Shown piece after piece: positions 38,312 to 50,150 of a stretch of 64,000 nt of DNA. Each line of letters opens with the position of its first letter. The first letter of the stretch is position 1. The stretch lies in contig CM037843.1 in the NCBI GenBank assembly GCA_021234535.1, forward strand, positions 19,561,911 to 19,625,910, read 5' to 3'. This stretch comes from Stichopus chloronotus. Lineage: Eukaryota > Echinodermata > Holothuroidea > Aspidochirotida > Stichopodidae. Below the pieces are notes generated by a model. The model was not told where the DNA came from. It worked only from the letters and a program-made list of their open reading frames with translations, and did not search any database. The translations under genes and the position numbers were made by a program.

Positions 38312-38393
38312 AGGATGTGACCTCCTGCAGAGTTTCTGAACAGAGCATTTCCATCGATACCACGTCCTTAGCAGCCATTCGGCAAACCGTCGG
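38312..38393 (-). CDS. Candidate coding exon, unidentified minus-strand gene
   Basis: Minus-strand segment between a GTTCAG acceptor and a GTAAGC donor. It reads PTVCRMAAKDVVSMEMLCSE followed by TLQEVTS, with one base left over. Local CpG and G+C content is higher than the surroundings, as for the other candidate exons. The upstream boundary could instead be the CTGCAG a few codons earlier. A second frame is open across the same stretch, so the reading is uncertain. I do not recognise the product. Confidence 0.33.
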
Positions 38394-38779
38394 CTGAACT
38401 CTGATGTGACTGCAGGACGCAGCATGTTGTGTCCATGTTGCCACATGCTATCAACCCTTATCGTTGGGCATACGACGATGATGACTTGCTCGACACTGGC
38501 AGGGAGATGGGATGTTGCATGACCCAGTCCTTCGTGATTAACAGTTACACTCCTGGACTTAATGTTACGACAAAATAATATTTCAAACATTTGGAAGGAC
38601 TCATCTTGGATGTCCTTGATTTTCATGACTTACTTATCTCGACTATCCATTAACTATGGTATATACAAACTAAGACACACATAAGGGATGAAACCTTTGT
38701 GGTATTTCTACGTTCATCACACATTTTGCTCATGACAAGAAAGTTCAATGATCAAGTGTAGACTATCTATATAGTATTT
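38394..38779. other. Putative intron, nothing assigned
   Basis: A long minus-strand open frame (to 38626) extends through this interval in a frame different from the preferred exon. It resembles no known family. Confidence 0.3.
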
Positions 38780-39060
38780 ATAAACTAATAGGGATCATAC
38801 ATACACACCTACACACACACACACAAAATACAAGCTTCCCTTCTGGAGATATTGTGTTTACAAGGTTTTCACAATTTGACCCTTATTGACCCCAAATGAC
38901 CTTTGACTCTACCAAAATCTAAATGGATTTTGTACTCAATGTGGTACACACATGTACTAAACACGAGATTTTTCTAAGCTTTCCTTCTTGAGATATCCTG
39001 TTTACAAGGTAGGCATCACAAACACGTACACACACACATACACTGCCACATGATTACAAA
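38780..39060 (+). repeat. DR1-type tandem repeat, cluster 6
   Basis: One and a half units, including TGACCTTTGACTC (diverged only at the last two positions) at 38898-38910 and two GAGATATTGTGTTTACAAGG-like blocks. CA microsatellites lie at both ends (about 38810-38827 and 39023-39041). Confidence 0.65.
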
Positions 39061-40664
39061 GGCTACAATTTCATCGAAACCAAAAATATGGGTATTCAAA
39101 CCGAAGTTTGAAACATCTACCACACAACGGTTATGCTATAATTATTGGCCTAAATTTGGCGATATGTCCAGTCTAATAGACCATGGTACAGTAGATTTTA
39201 TAGCTTTTGACAACTTGCATAGCCAGTCCTTTGATGCACTTTTGACATTGCAGGAAGCAACAGCACATCCTGCTTCAACATTGTAACAAGATCAAGTTTT
39301 GTCATCAACTGGTGATTGCAATTAAAAGAATATTGCAACAGACTATGCAACACTAGACATCACCAATTAAAAAACATTCCACCTATAAAACACCTTATTA
39401 ATTCATCTGCATCCGATTGGAGGATTGGTGGTCACATGCCATGCTTGATTCGGCACTGTCATCACGATTGTAATACTCAACTGTGGGTTAGTCTGTCCTA
39501 ACCCAATGTCACGAGTTAGTACATACATGCCCACAGCAATGAGTCAGCGATCACTGCTTTCACTGAAAGTTTGAACGTTCTGTTAAACTTGACTTTGCCT
39601 CATTGAATAGAACTTCCAGTCTTTCAAATCATGACGTTATTCACACTACTTTTTCCACGAATGGAAAACATTATTTTTAGACTACCGTAAAAGTTGGGAA
39701 CCGCATAGGCACTTGTTTCTAAAATGTAAATACTTCTTGCTTGAATGCCGGTTGGGGCCTAGAATACTGAATCAAAGAAAATTACATGGAAAGGACCATG
39801 ATGTCATTCAGTCAGGTGTTCCCCACCTTCACTTCCTTCTACCAGAAAAAAAAAAAAAAAGAAGCTTTATCTGTTATGAATTTCCAGGAAATGTGAAACA
39901 ATTGATACGCATGCTTTGCAGATTCTCTGAACAGTTCAACAAAGAGGAACTTTTCTATGGATGTTATCTTCCACAAAGGATAATAAACAGTTTTTTAATT
40001 TCATAGAAAGAAAAGCAATGACAATGTTTTCTTTTTTTTCATTAGCTCTGGTGCTTCCAGATGCAGTTGTTCATTTTTTTGCCATCTACTTCTTTAGATT
40101 AAAGCACAACATGAAGGTGTAATTTTCATGTACAGTAGTGTTTCAACTCTTTAGATTAAATTAATGAACCAATAAATTATTGTCACTCCAGGTAGAGTGT
40201 CGTTCAATCAACATTGGCGGGCTTCCTACAAACCATGAGAGCTGACATGCCTTGCTACTCTGTAGCAGTATACGAAACATGAACTTAAATGTAACATATA
40301 ATCATTGTAGAGAACAACATACAAGGTTCTCATAAGAGTCATTTTGAAAGAGAGGTTGTAAAAAGAGGGAAAAGGAATCGGTTTGTCCAAAACATTAGTG
40401 AATGATTCCTGCACATTAAAGTAAATAAATTTTACTTTTCCATGATTATCTCAGGACCCTTACATGACCAAATACTAACACAACTACGAGAGATTGATTA
40501 ACAAATAATGCCACAACAATCATAATAGAAAAATTTATTTTTTTTTTACCCTTTTTTTAGAATTACCAGTCTATTCTAAATTTTTAGTAAATTTCAGGAC
40601 TTCATGAGGCCTAGATTGTGAAAGTATAGTTGCAACATTTCCAGGCCATGGCAACCCTGCTAAT
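39061..40664. other. Putative intron, nothing assigned
   Basis: CpG-poor, AT-rich; short open frames only. Poly-A near 39846-39860 and poly-T near 40540. No feature recognised. Confidence 0.3.
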
Positions 40665-41438
40665 CAGGGATGAAATTTAGCGGTCGTCTGGTCGTCCGAG
40701 ACGACCAAAATTTCTGTAGGACGACCAAGTTACTACCTCAGGTTGTCCTTTGGACGACCAAATTTTTACCCCTGGTCATTTATATTGTGACACAATGCGT
40801 ACAACTCAACACTGAGATGCAACCAAAATATTTAACTTGCATGAACTCCATTCCAAAACATCTGTTTTCTTTCACAAAAATCCGCCAAAACAACCTGAAA
40901 TTCACGGTAAGTAAAACGCCAAACAAACAGTCTCAGTGTACGATCATGTTTCAACTGATTTTACTGTACCAGACATGCACATACTGTACACAGCAAGTGC
41001 CAGATAGATGAGTCGCAGTTGAAGAATTCGGTCATATGTGCTACGTGCAAGGAGAGCTGGTATGAATTTTCTAAATAGTGATAGTACCGTTCAAGATTAG
41101 TAATGTATCATATTTTGATTTGAAACAAACATTATACTATAAAGAGATTTTCTTCCATATGATATATACTTTACAGCATCAGTGATTCCCTTTGGAGAAA
41201 CCCTGAGCATTACTTATAAGTTACAAGTCAGTAGTATAATTTAGCTATGGAAAGTTTCAACCTGTATAAGAAAGACAAATAAAAACATCGTCTTGACTGT
41301 GCAAAATACACATTTTGCACATTTCTTGTTTTTACATGTCCGTTGTGGAGGACGACCAAATTTTTGGGAGGACAACCAAATTTTTGCAGCTGGTTGTCCT
41401 TCGGACAACCATTTTCAGTTGCTTAAGGATCATCCCTG
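40665..41438. mobile_element. 774-bp non-autonomous TIR transposon with 5-bp target duplication
   Basis: The element starts CAGGGATGA and ends TCATCCCTG, a perfect 9-bp terminal inverted repeat. It is flanked by CTAAT on both sides (40660-40664 and 41439-41443), a clean target site duplication. Subterminal regions on both sides carry variants of GGACGACCAAATTTTTG and three small hairpins. These are GGTCGTC-CGA-GACGACC (40690-40706), GGTTGTCC-TTT-GGACGACC (40741-40759) and GGTTGTCC-TTC-GGACAACC (41392-41410). There is no transposase. The CAGGG start recalls hAT ends, but an 8-bp duplication expected for hAT is not seen, so the superfamily is open. Confidence 0.75.
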
Positions 41439-41534
41439 CTAATGCTTATAATTTTTATATCAGCATATGGATCCTTCCCAAATGATAACAGAAATTTCCT
41501 CATCTTGGCCAATGAATCAACCTTTACGACTGCA

Positions 41535-41960
41535 GCATGCCACATAGTGGTTAAAACAATGTTCTATAGTGGATAAATGAGTATGCACCAGAGAGATTCA
41601 AGGCAGTGTTCTGCAAAGTGGTTCAAACAGCATACTACTGTATATGGTAGTTAAAACAGTGTTCTACATAGCGGATAAAAAGGTACGATTGATAGAGGCA
41701 ATGTTTGTCATAGTGGATCAAAAACAGCATGCTACACTGTGGTAAAAAATGTGCTCTGTCGGTGGATAAAACGGTATGCACCAGAGTGACTTCTGCAAAG
41801 CGGTTGAAATAGCATGCTTCATAGCTGTTAAACAGTGTTCTGTTTACTGGCTGGCACAACACTAAATAGTGGATGAAACCCCGTGTACTACATAGGGGTT
41901 AATAAAGTACACTGGATGATGGCTATAATGATCACTAAAACAGCACATGATACACAGTGT
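41535..41960. repeat. Degenerate minisatellite (TAGTGGATAAA/AGTGTTCT units)
   Basis: Variants of CATAGTGGTTAAAACA, GTGTTCTACATAGTGGATAAA and ATGCACCAGAG recur many times over ~420 bases at roughly 22-30 base spacing. A longer block (GGATAAA...GTATGCACCAGAG...TTCTGCAAAG) repeats about 190 bases apart. Not coding. Confidence 0.7.
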
Positions 41961-44500
41961 TTGGAAGCAGTGTGCTGGACAGTGCTGGCATCGCCATACG
42001 AAGTCATAAATAAGGAAACTTTCCATTCACATTTGGGCTGCAGTAAACTGTGGTTTAAGGAGAGAACATTTTTTTATTCAGCAACGCTGCAGTAAATGTC
42101 ACTATGTCTCATGGGTGGGATTTACAGGTTCCATAGTGTAAATACAGTCAGCCATATTTACATAATACAGAAATGTTTGTCTTTGAACAAGGAACTGATT
42201 GCGACTCTCAAAGGGCTTGTACCTGAACACATGGTACAAATTGTACAATGCAGATAACACTTGAACTACTTGATAATCGTTGTTTAGAATCGGTAGCATA
42301 GCACAGCATGGTAGACAGAGAGAGGAATATGCCAATTGACAAATAACCTATTGGAAGAAATCTGATTTTATGTCTACATCCCCAGTTCTCACACCATTTC
42401 TGTTGTGACTGCTTTCTGACAATACACTGTTGCCCTGCCACCTGTGACACCAAAATGAAGTAAAAAAATGTAACATTCAAATGTTCTACCACTATGGACA
42501 TTGGCCTAGACAGTGCTGAGAGTGTGAGATAGGGAGGTATGATAGACAGGTTTGCTCTCTTGCTACTTGTGATGAGGAACCACACCTTTAGGTATGTCTT
42601 CAAAGCATACCTATGTTCAGTTGGTCAGAGCTGTCCATTGGTGTCACTCAGTCACAGTTAAGGTGAGCAATTTGTCATGTACAGGCATTCTCTGGAAGCC
42701 TTGACACAGTACAGTCTGCAAAATTTCCATGAAAAGAATTACTACTAAGGCTATCCTAGTCTAGACATTGCTCACCACCCATGAGACCCACACATCTGCT
42801 CAGTACCCAACAGAAAACATTTGGCTACCCACAGTTGGGGTGGGACCCATCATTTGAGAATGGCTGGTCTACATGGATTTTCATTCAGTACTAAAGCAAA
42901 TCTGATTACTTCTGAGCCAAAGCAAATTAATTCACTTAGTTAAGCTTACCTACAGGATATTTTCATATTAATAACCAAGCTTATGGGGTACCATGGAAGA
43001 GTTGGTCATGAGATCCTCTGACAGGAGTTGCCATGGTAGCGTGACATCATCACCATCCCACTGTAGATGAGATCAGGGTGGTGTAGCAACAGCACTGGGA
43101 GGCTTCATGGCTGTGTTTAAGTTTGAGACCTACAGGAACACAAACACAAATGTATGTTACAAATACACATTGTAAACATACAGAGTCCTAAATACAATAA
43201 TGAAACAGTGGAAACAGTAACATGATGATGTAGACTAGACAGTCTGCTGCCATAGCAACCAATATGCCAAGCCCGTACCATGATGTATTAATGGTACCTT
43301 ACAATACCCAATGAATGACAAGCAATGCTACCGCAAATGTTCAACAGAACGTTTAAAAAATGGAACACATACAGAAATGAGCAAGAAAGTAAGGCAAGCA
43401 AATTATCAGTGGCTGAGACCAATTTCAACAGATGGAGCTCCTTCTCCAGGTAGGAAAGGAAGGGGGAGGGGGTGGGGTAGGGTGGTTGAGTTCTGGTGCA
43501 ATCAGATCATACAATCACACCAGCCTGAAACTTAACTGGATCTCCTCTTTTATCTGCAGGAATGGCGCTGCTGCTACTCGGCATGGCTTTGTGACATACA
43601 GCACCAGCAGTCAAAACCCTTCTTAACGTGCTTCCATTAAACTTGGATCAAAGTCAGGCAATGACGGCAGCAAGCTGTAACACACAGACAAGGATGCGGA
43701 TGTTGCTGCTGGTGAAAAACTGTGACTCAGAAGCGATACATAGCCAAATGATGCTGGGAGGATCTATGTTTGGTATGCCCAATCCGATCACCAGGGAACA
43801 GCTAAGGTTGGACTGAGGTGGAACGCAAACTTCCCTGCACATTGATCGTTTGGGATTTGTCTTACTTTTGCATCACAGAGTGCTTAAAAAAGTTAGTTAA
43901 CACTTAACTGTGGGTATGGTCTCTGGAAATGGGAGTGCAGTTGTTCGTGCTGAGCATATTCTACTTATTCCCGGCACATTTGCTATACCCTGTATGCAAA
44001 GCTTAGAGTCAAGTTGAAAAAAACACACACACACACAAAAATAACACACACATGGTCCTCTCTTGTCATGCCCTCCTGACAATTATGAGTATGACAAATG
44101 TAAATGGGATGGAAGCTGATAGGCTCATAGGCCCAAGAACCATTTTGAATATTGCCAAACAATTACCCCAACTAACAGAAGAAATAACCCCCACACCGAA
44201 GGGTTATTTTTCTGGGAGGTTATCTGTTACCCGTCTAGGGTATTTGCCCTATTTTTGATTCACTTGGTGAGGTATTCGAATGCCCACGTACTATGGTTTA
44301 TATCAAGTATGATGTACAAAATGTCAAATTGTGACCCATCATGAAATTCAATACATGCAAAGAATGAACAGTATACTGATCAACAACTGCAGAGGGAGTG
44401 ATGTAAACACGGTTTGGCCAAGGAAGTAATGCATCTTTATTTCCTTCCAGGTGTATAGTCACTTTCAGAGGACCTTGAAAATCAATATCACTCTTTGGTC
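41961..44500. other. Putative intron with undecided splice-like signals on both strands
   Basis: A minus-strand segment at about 42983-43063 reads WDGDDVTLPWQLLSEDLM and ends in a stop after HKLGY. A minus-strand segment near 42350-42446 follows a good T-rich CAG acceptor. On the plus strand, 43390-43450 and 43561 onward show donor and acceptor-like sites. None could be linked into a consistent gene, so they are left unassigned. Confidence 0.3.
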
Positions 44501-44629
44501 ATTCATTTCCTGAAAATTTGTTTCATCTTCCAAATCAACAGAAACAACAAACCACAGACTTGGACACGGAAAATGACCTTCCAACCTTAAAGTAACAATT
44601 TCTTGGAAAGCACAATGTACTTGGGTCAT

Positions 44630-45440
44630 TCCATAAATAAGGGTACCAAAGGTGTTTGGTGTCCCATTTACATTGTGACATTTTCTTACAACAGATTTTG
44701 TAAGAAGATTTACAGTTAACTTACCAATATTACTCCAGATACATCTATCTGTTGGTACATTTCAAACAATATACAAAAAAACATTTTTACTTCTTGCATT
44801 TGGACTTTATGTCACAATAGACTGTCATGTTTCACGTGCAAACGGGACACCAAAGCTGTGTGGAAAGCTTTATTATGCTTGTGTTAATTAATGTTCTGCA
44901 TTATTATAATGTAGGATAATTTTGTCATTTTCTTGTGTTAAGATTGACCGTTAAAATGCTTAGCTGAGCAAGTACATTGGAGCAGAGTTCATGTGTTTCA
45001 CATGTAAATGTAAACCAAAATTTTGGTGTCCCCTTTTTATTGTTTAAATTGTAACATGTTGTGAACTACGGCCAACTGAAAAAAAAGTAGCAAATGAAAT
45101 TGTGTTGCTACACTTAACCTTTGCAATACCTATTATGTGTCTGGATTTGGAAAAGAAGGAACAACTTAAACATAATAATTTTTGGAAAGTCTTGATGTCA
45201 CAATGTAAATATTTTACCTAGGGACACCAAAATGGTGTCCCCTTTAACACAAGACTGTAAAAATTGCAATGTCCCAAATACACCTAATTTTTGCAACTGA
45301 TTGAAGTGTGTGAATGGGAAGGAACAAAATATTAGCTTAGATGGGCATGTATCCCACAAACTGTATGATATGTGGCATAAAATTCTAAAAAATGGGCTTT
45401 GGTGTCCCATTTACATTATGACGCAAAATGCCATAAAAAT
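44630..45440. repeat. GGTGTCCC direct/inverted repeat array
   Basis: TTTGGTGTCCCATTTACATT starts at 44655 and recurs at 45398, 743 bases away. A shorter direct copy (TTTTGGTGTCCCC) lies near 45018. Inverted copies (TGTCACAAT...GGGACACCAAA) lie near 44813-44856 and 45197-45230. At 45221-45241 an inverted and a direct copy meet as the perfect palindrome GGGACACCA-AAA-TGGTGTCCC. No coding potential recognised. Confidence 0.6.
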
Positions 45441-46171
45441 AAAAAAAAACATAATAATTTTATTTTCACGATGCAATTATGCTTTAGTTTCAGTGTATTT
45501 ACTGAGGAATGTTATTATCTTTCAGTTACAGCATATCACTTCTTTTACCTTCCCTTATCCAATTTTTGCCCAAAATGTCATACATTCAACCTCTTATTTA
45601 TGGTATGACCCACTTCTGAGGTTCTCCATATACACAGTTGCATTGAATGCAAGCATCAAAGAACTCAAGAGGGTCTTTGCTTAATGTTTTTTGTCTGCAA
45701 CATGCCCAACATGTTATGTGAAAAGTGTGCAGTATACAAAACATCACCATACTTTTTTGACGTAACCACCAAAGAATGAAGCATGTTCACTCTGATACAG
45801 TGGCACCAGTGTCATAGACAGATTGCGTAGCTAAAATGCAGCAGCATGCTTTAAGTACCTTCTGTCATTCCAACTGTTTAAAGATTGTGTGACATGAATA
45901 CAACAATTTGCAATGTTAAAGTGATTGCGTGTGTACTGAAAAACCAAAAAGATAAGATTATGTTTGATCTTAACTTTTTCTTTATTGTTAAATGTACATG
46001 CGAGGTTGTACATGGACAGACTATGTCTTTCAATGAAGGAAAATGACAGTAACTACTTCGAAAAGCAACGGGATTGGCATAAGAACAGTAATAACAGAAA
46101 TCATACTTGAAAATAAACAGTTCTTACTGTAAGCACCCACATAATGAATATGCAACGGCACAAGATCTCAC
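45441..46171. other. Putative intron, nothing assigned
   Basis: CpG-poor AT-rich sequence without recognisable features. Confidence 0.3.
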
Positions 46172-46250
46172 TTGTGTATCAAAGACATACTTCTCATAGC
46201 GTCGCTCCTTGGTAGGTATCGAGAATTGTAGTGTTTGGTGAAAGGAAGCA
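46172..46250 (-). CDS. Candidate coding exon, unidentified minus-strand gene
   Basis: Minus-strand segment between ...TTTGTAAATACAG and a GTGAGATC donor. Joined in phase to the exon at 46752-46861 it reads V (split codon) then LPFTKHYNSRYLPRSDAMRS and MSLIH, with two bases over. A second frame (ASFHQTLQFSIPTKERRYEK) is also open across the whole segment, so the frame rests on the phase match. Product unknown. Confidence 0.38.
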
Positions 46251-46751
46251 CTGTATTTACAAATAACCTATGAACTGAACACAACTTTGCGGCGCCAGTG
46301 ATCCTGAGTTGTTTTGACTAACTGAATATTCATCACTAGCATACTTCCCATTGGCTTGCTCAAAGAAGCACATTGTTGATTTGAATCAAAACAGTCAACC
46401 ACTACATTATCGTATTCTACACTTTTTTGTTATGTTAGAAGAATTTGAAATCATATGGCAGAATTAACCAACTGAAACCTATTTGTTTTCCCAGATCGTC
46501 TGAATGGTGTAATTAAAAGCCTTACTAAACTTTTGGAGATGAAATTTCAATGTTTTTACTTTTTGCCTATGCACACAATCACTTTAACTGTATTGATCAT
46601 TAAAAATGTTGAATATAGCCACAAATTCCATCAAAATCCATCAAATATTGACGATTTTACAGATAAATTCCTGTCTCACACATGAATAAACAAACTAGCT
46701 AAGTATGCACATTGATGATGTCAAGAGAAGGACTCCCTAGAAATGTCTTAC

Positions 46752-46861
46752 CATATCCCTTGTTTACCTCACCTTCATTTAAAGGGCAATTGAGAATTTT
46801 ACATGCCTCTACGGCTTTGTTACCGAAGCATGTATTTTCTTCTTTACAAATACTGGCATCA
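46752..46861 (-). CDS. Candidate coding exon, unidentified minus-strand gene
   Basis: Minus-strand segment with acceptor CACATTTCTAAG and donor GTAAGAC. After one base it reads 36 uninterrupted codons starting DASICKEENTCFGNKAVEAC and ending LNEGEVNKGY, then the first base of a split codon. The other two frames contain stops. The end phase matches the start of 46172-46250. This is the longest and best bounded of the candidate exons, but I do not recognise the family. Confidence 0.42.
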
Positions 46862-47302
46862 CTTAGAAATGTGACACTCAGTAATTAAGTGATAATATAC
46901 ATAGGCTTAGCAAAAGAAACAATGATACAGTGCAACACACCATGTCATCATATTTGCATTTTCATCAAATTTTGAATAGTCATGTACCTCCAAAACAGAT
47001 ATTCATCCATGGTTTCACTCTGCAACTTTTGAATATGGCCAGTTCTTTTCTAGATGCATGTCACACTACATTCACAGAGAGAAGGCAGAGGTCACAGAGA
47101 CAAAAAATTGCTACTTTCTCAGCATTAATTACAAAAATACAATGTACTAGGAAATTGCATGTGGAAGAGATAGTTACCTTGAATGTACATATGCACGTAT
47201 TTGCTTAAGTGTCAGAAACAGGCGACATTTTGCATTTCATTTTTTCTTTTACTAGCAACATTTGAACAGAATGTATATTACTACCCAAAGGTATCTGCTC
47301 AT
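46862..47302. other. Putative intron, nothing assigned
   Basis: CpG-poor sequence. A 92-codon plus-strand open frame here shows no family resemblance or splice support. Confidence 0.3.
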
Positions 47303-47690
47303 GGTAGCTACTATAGGTGGAGGGTCCATCTTGCATACACTAGGTCCCCGGATCAAATCCCGGTGGAACCACTTAGAATCTTTCTGGGGATTCAAAATTC
47401 GGTAAAGCTGTTAACAGTGGTGCTGAGGGGGTTATTTGGTGATTTCGATTGGGTTCCTGTTGTCCATTTCAGGTATCATCCACTTCAGGTTCTCGGTACA
47501 GCTAGTGGGCTGCTGGGCTGGGCAGGTCCTCCACCCCTCCCAGCCTTTGGGAAAGTGGCTAAAGACTAGGGGATAAACTCTAGTCCATCGGATGGAGATG
47601 TTAAATGGCAGTCACGGGAGCAGGTTTGGGTTTGTATGGGATTGTTGGGTTCACCCCTGCCTTGCTATCCTCTGAACATTGATAAAAAAA
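47303..47690 (+). mobile_element. tRNA-derived SINE-like element
   Basis: TGGTAGCTACTATAGGTGG resembles a degenerate Pol III A box. GGATCAAATCC at 47350-47360 differs by one base from the B box consensus GGTTCAAATCC and is followed by CGGTGGAACC, as in a tRNA T-arm. The ~300 bases after it include CCATCGGATGGAGATGTTAA, and an A-rich segment (GATAAAAAAAGAG) follows near the end. The 5' part does not fold as an intact tRNA. The 128-codon open frame overlapping it is not considered a gene. The boundaries are approximate. Confidence 0.55.
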
Positions 47691-48889
47691 GAGTAGGTGA
47701 ATTTTGCCGGTGTTCATCCACGATCAACATGGTATGGGATCCTCGATGAGTCTGCAGACATTCTGATCCTCAACTTCTGAACTGCTAGTAACAGCTGATA
47801 TAAACACCAATGTGTTGTAACAAAATTGCATAACCAGTTAGGGCACACACTTATATCTTGCATGGAGATTTTAAAGGTGGTCTCTTTGAAAGAAACCGTC
47901 AGAAATTAACTGATTCATGAATGTTGATTGCTGATCACAGAATATTATCTACTCAGTCTGATTGATAAGAAATTACCATGTTCACTGAATTTTTTGAGGG
48001 CCAGTAGTGGTGTAATTACAAGGTCTGCATGGGCATAGATTTTCAGTAGCACCACAGGAGTGAAAGGGCATCTGCATACGGTAGCCTGGAGAGGTGATTT
48101 TTGGGCATCTATAAGGCACTTCTATCCAAAACTTTTCTGATATGCTCCTTGGATGCTGATGGTGCAGTCTGACCACAGTTTTTGCTATAAAATGTGACGA
48201 TGTGATGATGGGTACCACTTAGGCATTGTCATCTCCCCCAGAAGGGCACACCTGCCACTGTTCAACCACAAGAAATTTAGACTGCAGGATTCTACATAAC
48301 GATTGCGGCCATAATACCACAGCACAGAAGCTACACAGACACTATCATTACAGATGACACCAGTTCAACAGCTAATTTCCCATCACTATTAACAATAGTT
48401 TTGTAAAAACTGTTGAAACATCATAAAACACAACATTTGACAGGAAGGAATTTATGACAAAGACTTGGTTTTTCCTAATTTTGACAATGGAACACGACAC
48501 GCAGGTTTGTATAGGTTTTCCACATTATGGCTGGATTTCAGACATGCAAAATGAATGAATACAAAACTCAAAGAGCTATCTGAGAAAATCTTTGCAATTA
48601 CTTTCTTGACAAGTTTTGTAAAGAATTTTTGCCATTATAGAGAGTATAAAAAGTAAGAGATGAAAAAAAGAAAAAAAAAGAAAATCTGTCTTCTATGGTG
48701 GGTATTTTTGTTGAGTCAATGAAATGACTTTCATGAGTAGAATAACCATCACAGCATGAGTGAAGGAACTCTCAGGTACTTAAAAAACAGGAAGCCATAA
48801 ACCTGAAGACAATACCATAAATTTTCGTTTTAGGAAAGTTTTTACAGTAATAGAGGAAGTAGCAAGATTATCCATAATTAGGAATTTGA
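47691..48889. other. Putative intron, nothing assigned
   Basis: CpG-poor non-coding sequence. A 30-base open minus-strand segment near 48250-48280 between CTGCAG and GTGTGC is too short to call. Confidence 0.3.
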
Positions 48890-49860
48890 AAAATCACGAT
48901 GCCATACAAGCTACGGACAGAGCTACGAAAGATTGCACTTTATGAAGTGAGTGAGCACCATGTGCAAATATCGAGACCATTTCCACCGCGGCAAAGCGTG
49001 ATTCATCGTCATCGAATGAAAGACCCACAATTCAGGAAGTGATATCAGCTTGAACGAGAAAGTAATATCAGATTACCACTAAGAATAAGCCAAAGGCATG
49101 GCAAAGTCCTTTAAAAGTCACATGAATCGCTGACAGACTAATCCAGAGCACGTGAATCGCGGCTCTGAATGTGGCATGAAACAATCAGAGAGGAACATTA
49201 ATGGCTTAAAGAGATGAAAATTTTAGATGAGGAATGTCAGAGAGACATCTGGTAATACTTGCTTTATTTTAAATGAGGAGAATGGATAGATTTGCTGGAA
49301 AGAAAGCAGGGATTCAGTTTTAAGAGAGGGATAAATTGAAGGGGAGGGGAAACTGTCCAAACGATAACTCCCAGAATAACCGTATGATTTTTCGTTTGAT
49401 CGTTTAGTTGCGATGAAACTTCTCCCATCCTGTGTCAAGATCAATTTATGTCATCCCTCCTCACGTGACAGAGACGTGAGAGTCCTCCTCCCACGAACAC
49501 CAAATTTCAAGATATCAAAATCAAAGACAAATGGCACTGCTATCTATGATGAGTAGATTTCTGAAGAAATGATGGACGGCGATTAATTGCGAAGGTGATG
49601 GTGCGACGATGTCGTCGCAATCAACCTTTGATGTACATCATCCCATAATAGAAAGCAGGAGTCCTGGTCCTGTTGCGCCATTCACGAAAATTAAGATCCG
49701 TGCCTATGGAGGATGTCCTTCGTACTGATCAACGTATCAAACTTTGTCACCACAGTTGGTTTTTAAACACCACATCTGCACGATGCAGGTGTAAAAGAGG
49801 TATGCATCATGACACAGCGCAGCCATGGTTATGAAAAGACGGTCAGAATACATATCAACA
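48890..49860. promoter_or_regulatory. CpG-dense island, possible internal promoter
   Basis: Within the CpG-poor right half this ~1 kb is rich in CpG (for example GCGACGATGTCGTCGCAATC around 49600 and ACCGCGGCAAAGCG around 48990). It carries CACGTG E-boxes at about 49150 and 49463. Unmethylated promoters keep CpG inside otherwise depleted gene bodies, so an internal or alternative promoter is a reasonable inference. No TATA box or initiator was identified. A minus-strand frame with many acidic residues is open at its left edge, but no acceptor or start was found for it. Confidence 0.35.
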
Positions 49861-50150
49861 GAAGTGTTAATCTGTGTCAAGACATGGACTAATATTTAAG
49901 TGTGAAGAAAGCAGTCACTGTATTACTTGTAAGCAACTTTGGATACAAGTATTCCAAAAAGGTGCAAGGGGATTGTGTGAGTTTCATGTGCCCCTAAATA
50001 ACGCCAAACCAATTTTCAGGAGTTCTTTAGACTCATTCTAACTGAGCTGTTACACATTCCTCTTAATACAAGTCCTTTGAACACTGGGCGTACAAGTAGT
50101 GCCGTACAACAAGTGTGACCTATTCTTCAAGAGAAACTAACTCATTCACT

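Noticed and set aside
38205..38626. Two overlapping long minus-strand frames
   Set aside because: No recognisable domain. Only the 38312-38393 portion has paired splice signals, so the rest is treated as intron read-through.
42208..42603. 131-codon minus-strand frame
   Set aside because: Composition changes along its length and no domain is visible. Only a ~90-base part follows a good acceptor, and no consensus donor closes it.
43311..43842. Plus-strand frames with a donor near 43451 and a strong acceptor before 43561, and a minus-strand hydrophobic frame at 43654-43842
   Set aside because: Joining the plus-strand pieces in phase gives an early stop (GMALLLLGMAL). The other frames match nothing recognisable.
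47303..47375. Possible functional tRNA gene
   Set aside because: The B box region is tRNA-like, but the A box is degenerate and no acceptor stem or cloverleaf can be drawn.
47183..47569. 128-codon plus-strand frame
   Set aside because: It overlaps the SINE-like element and is explained by it.
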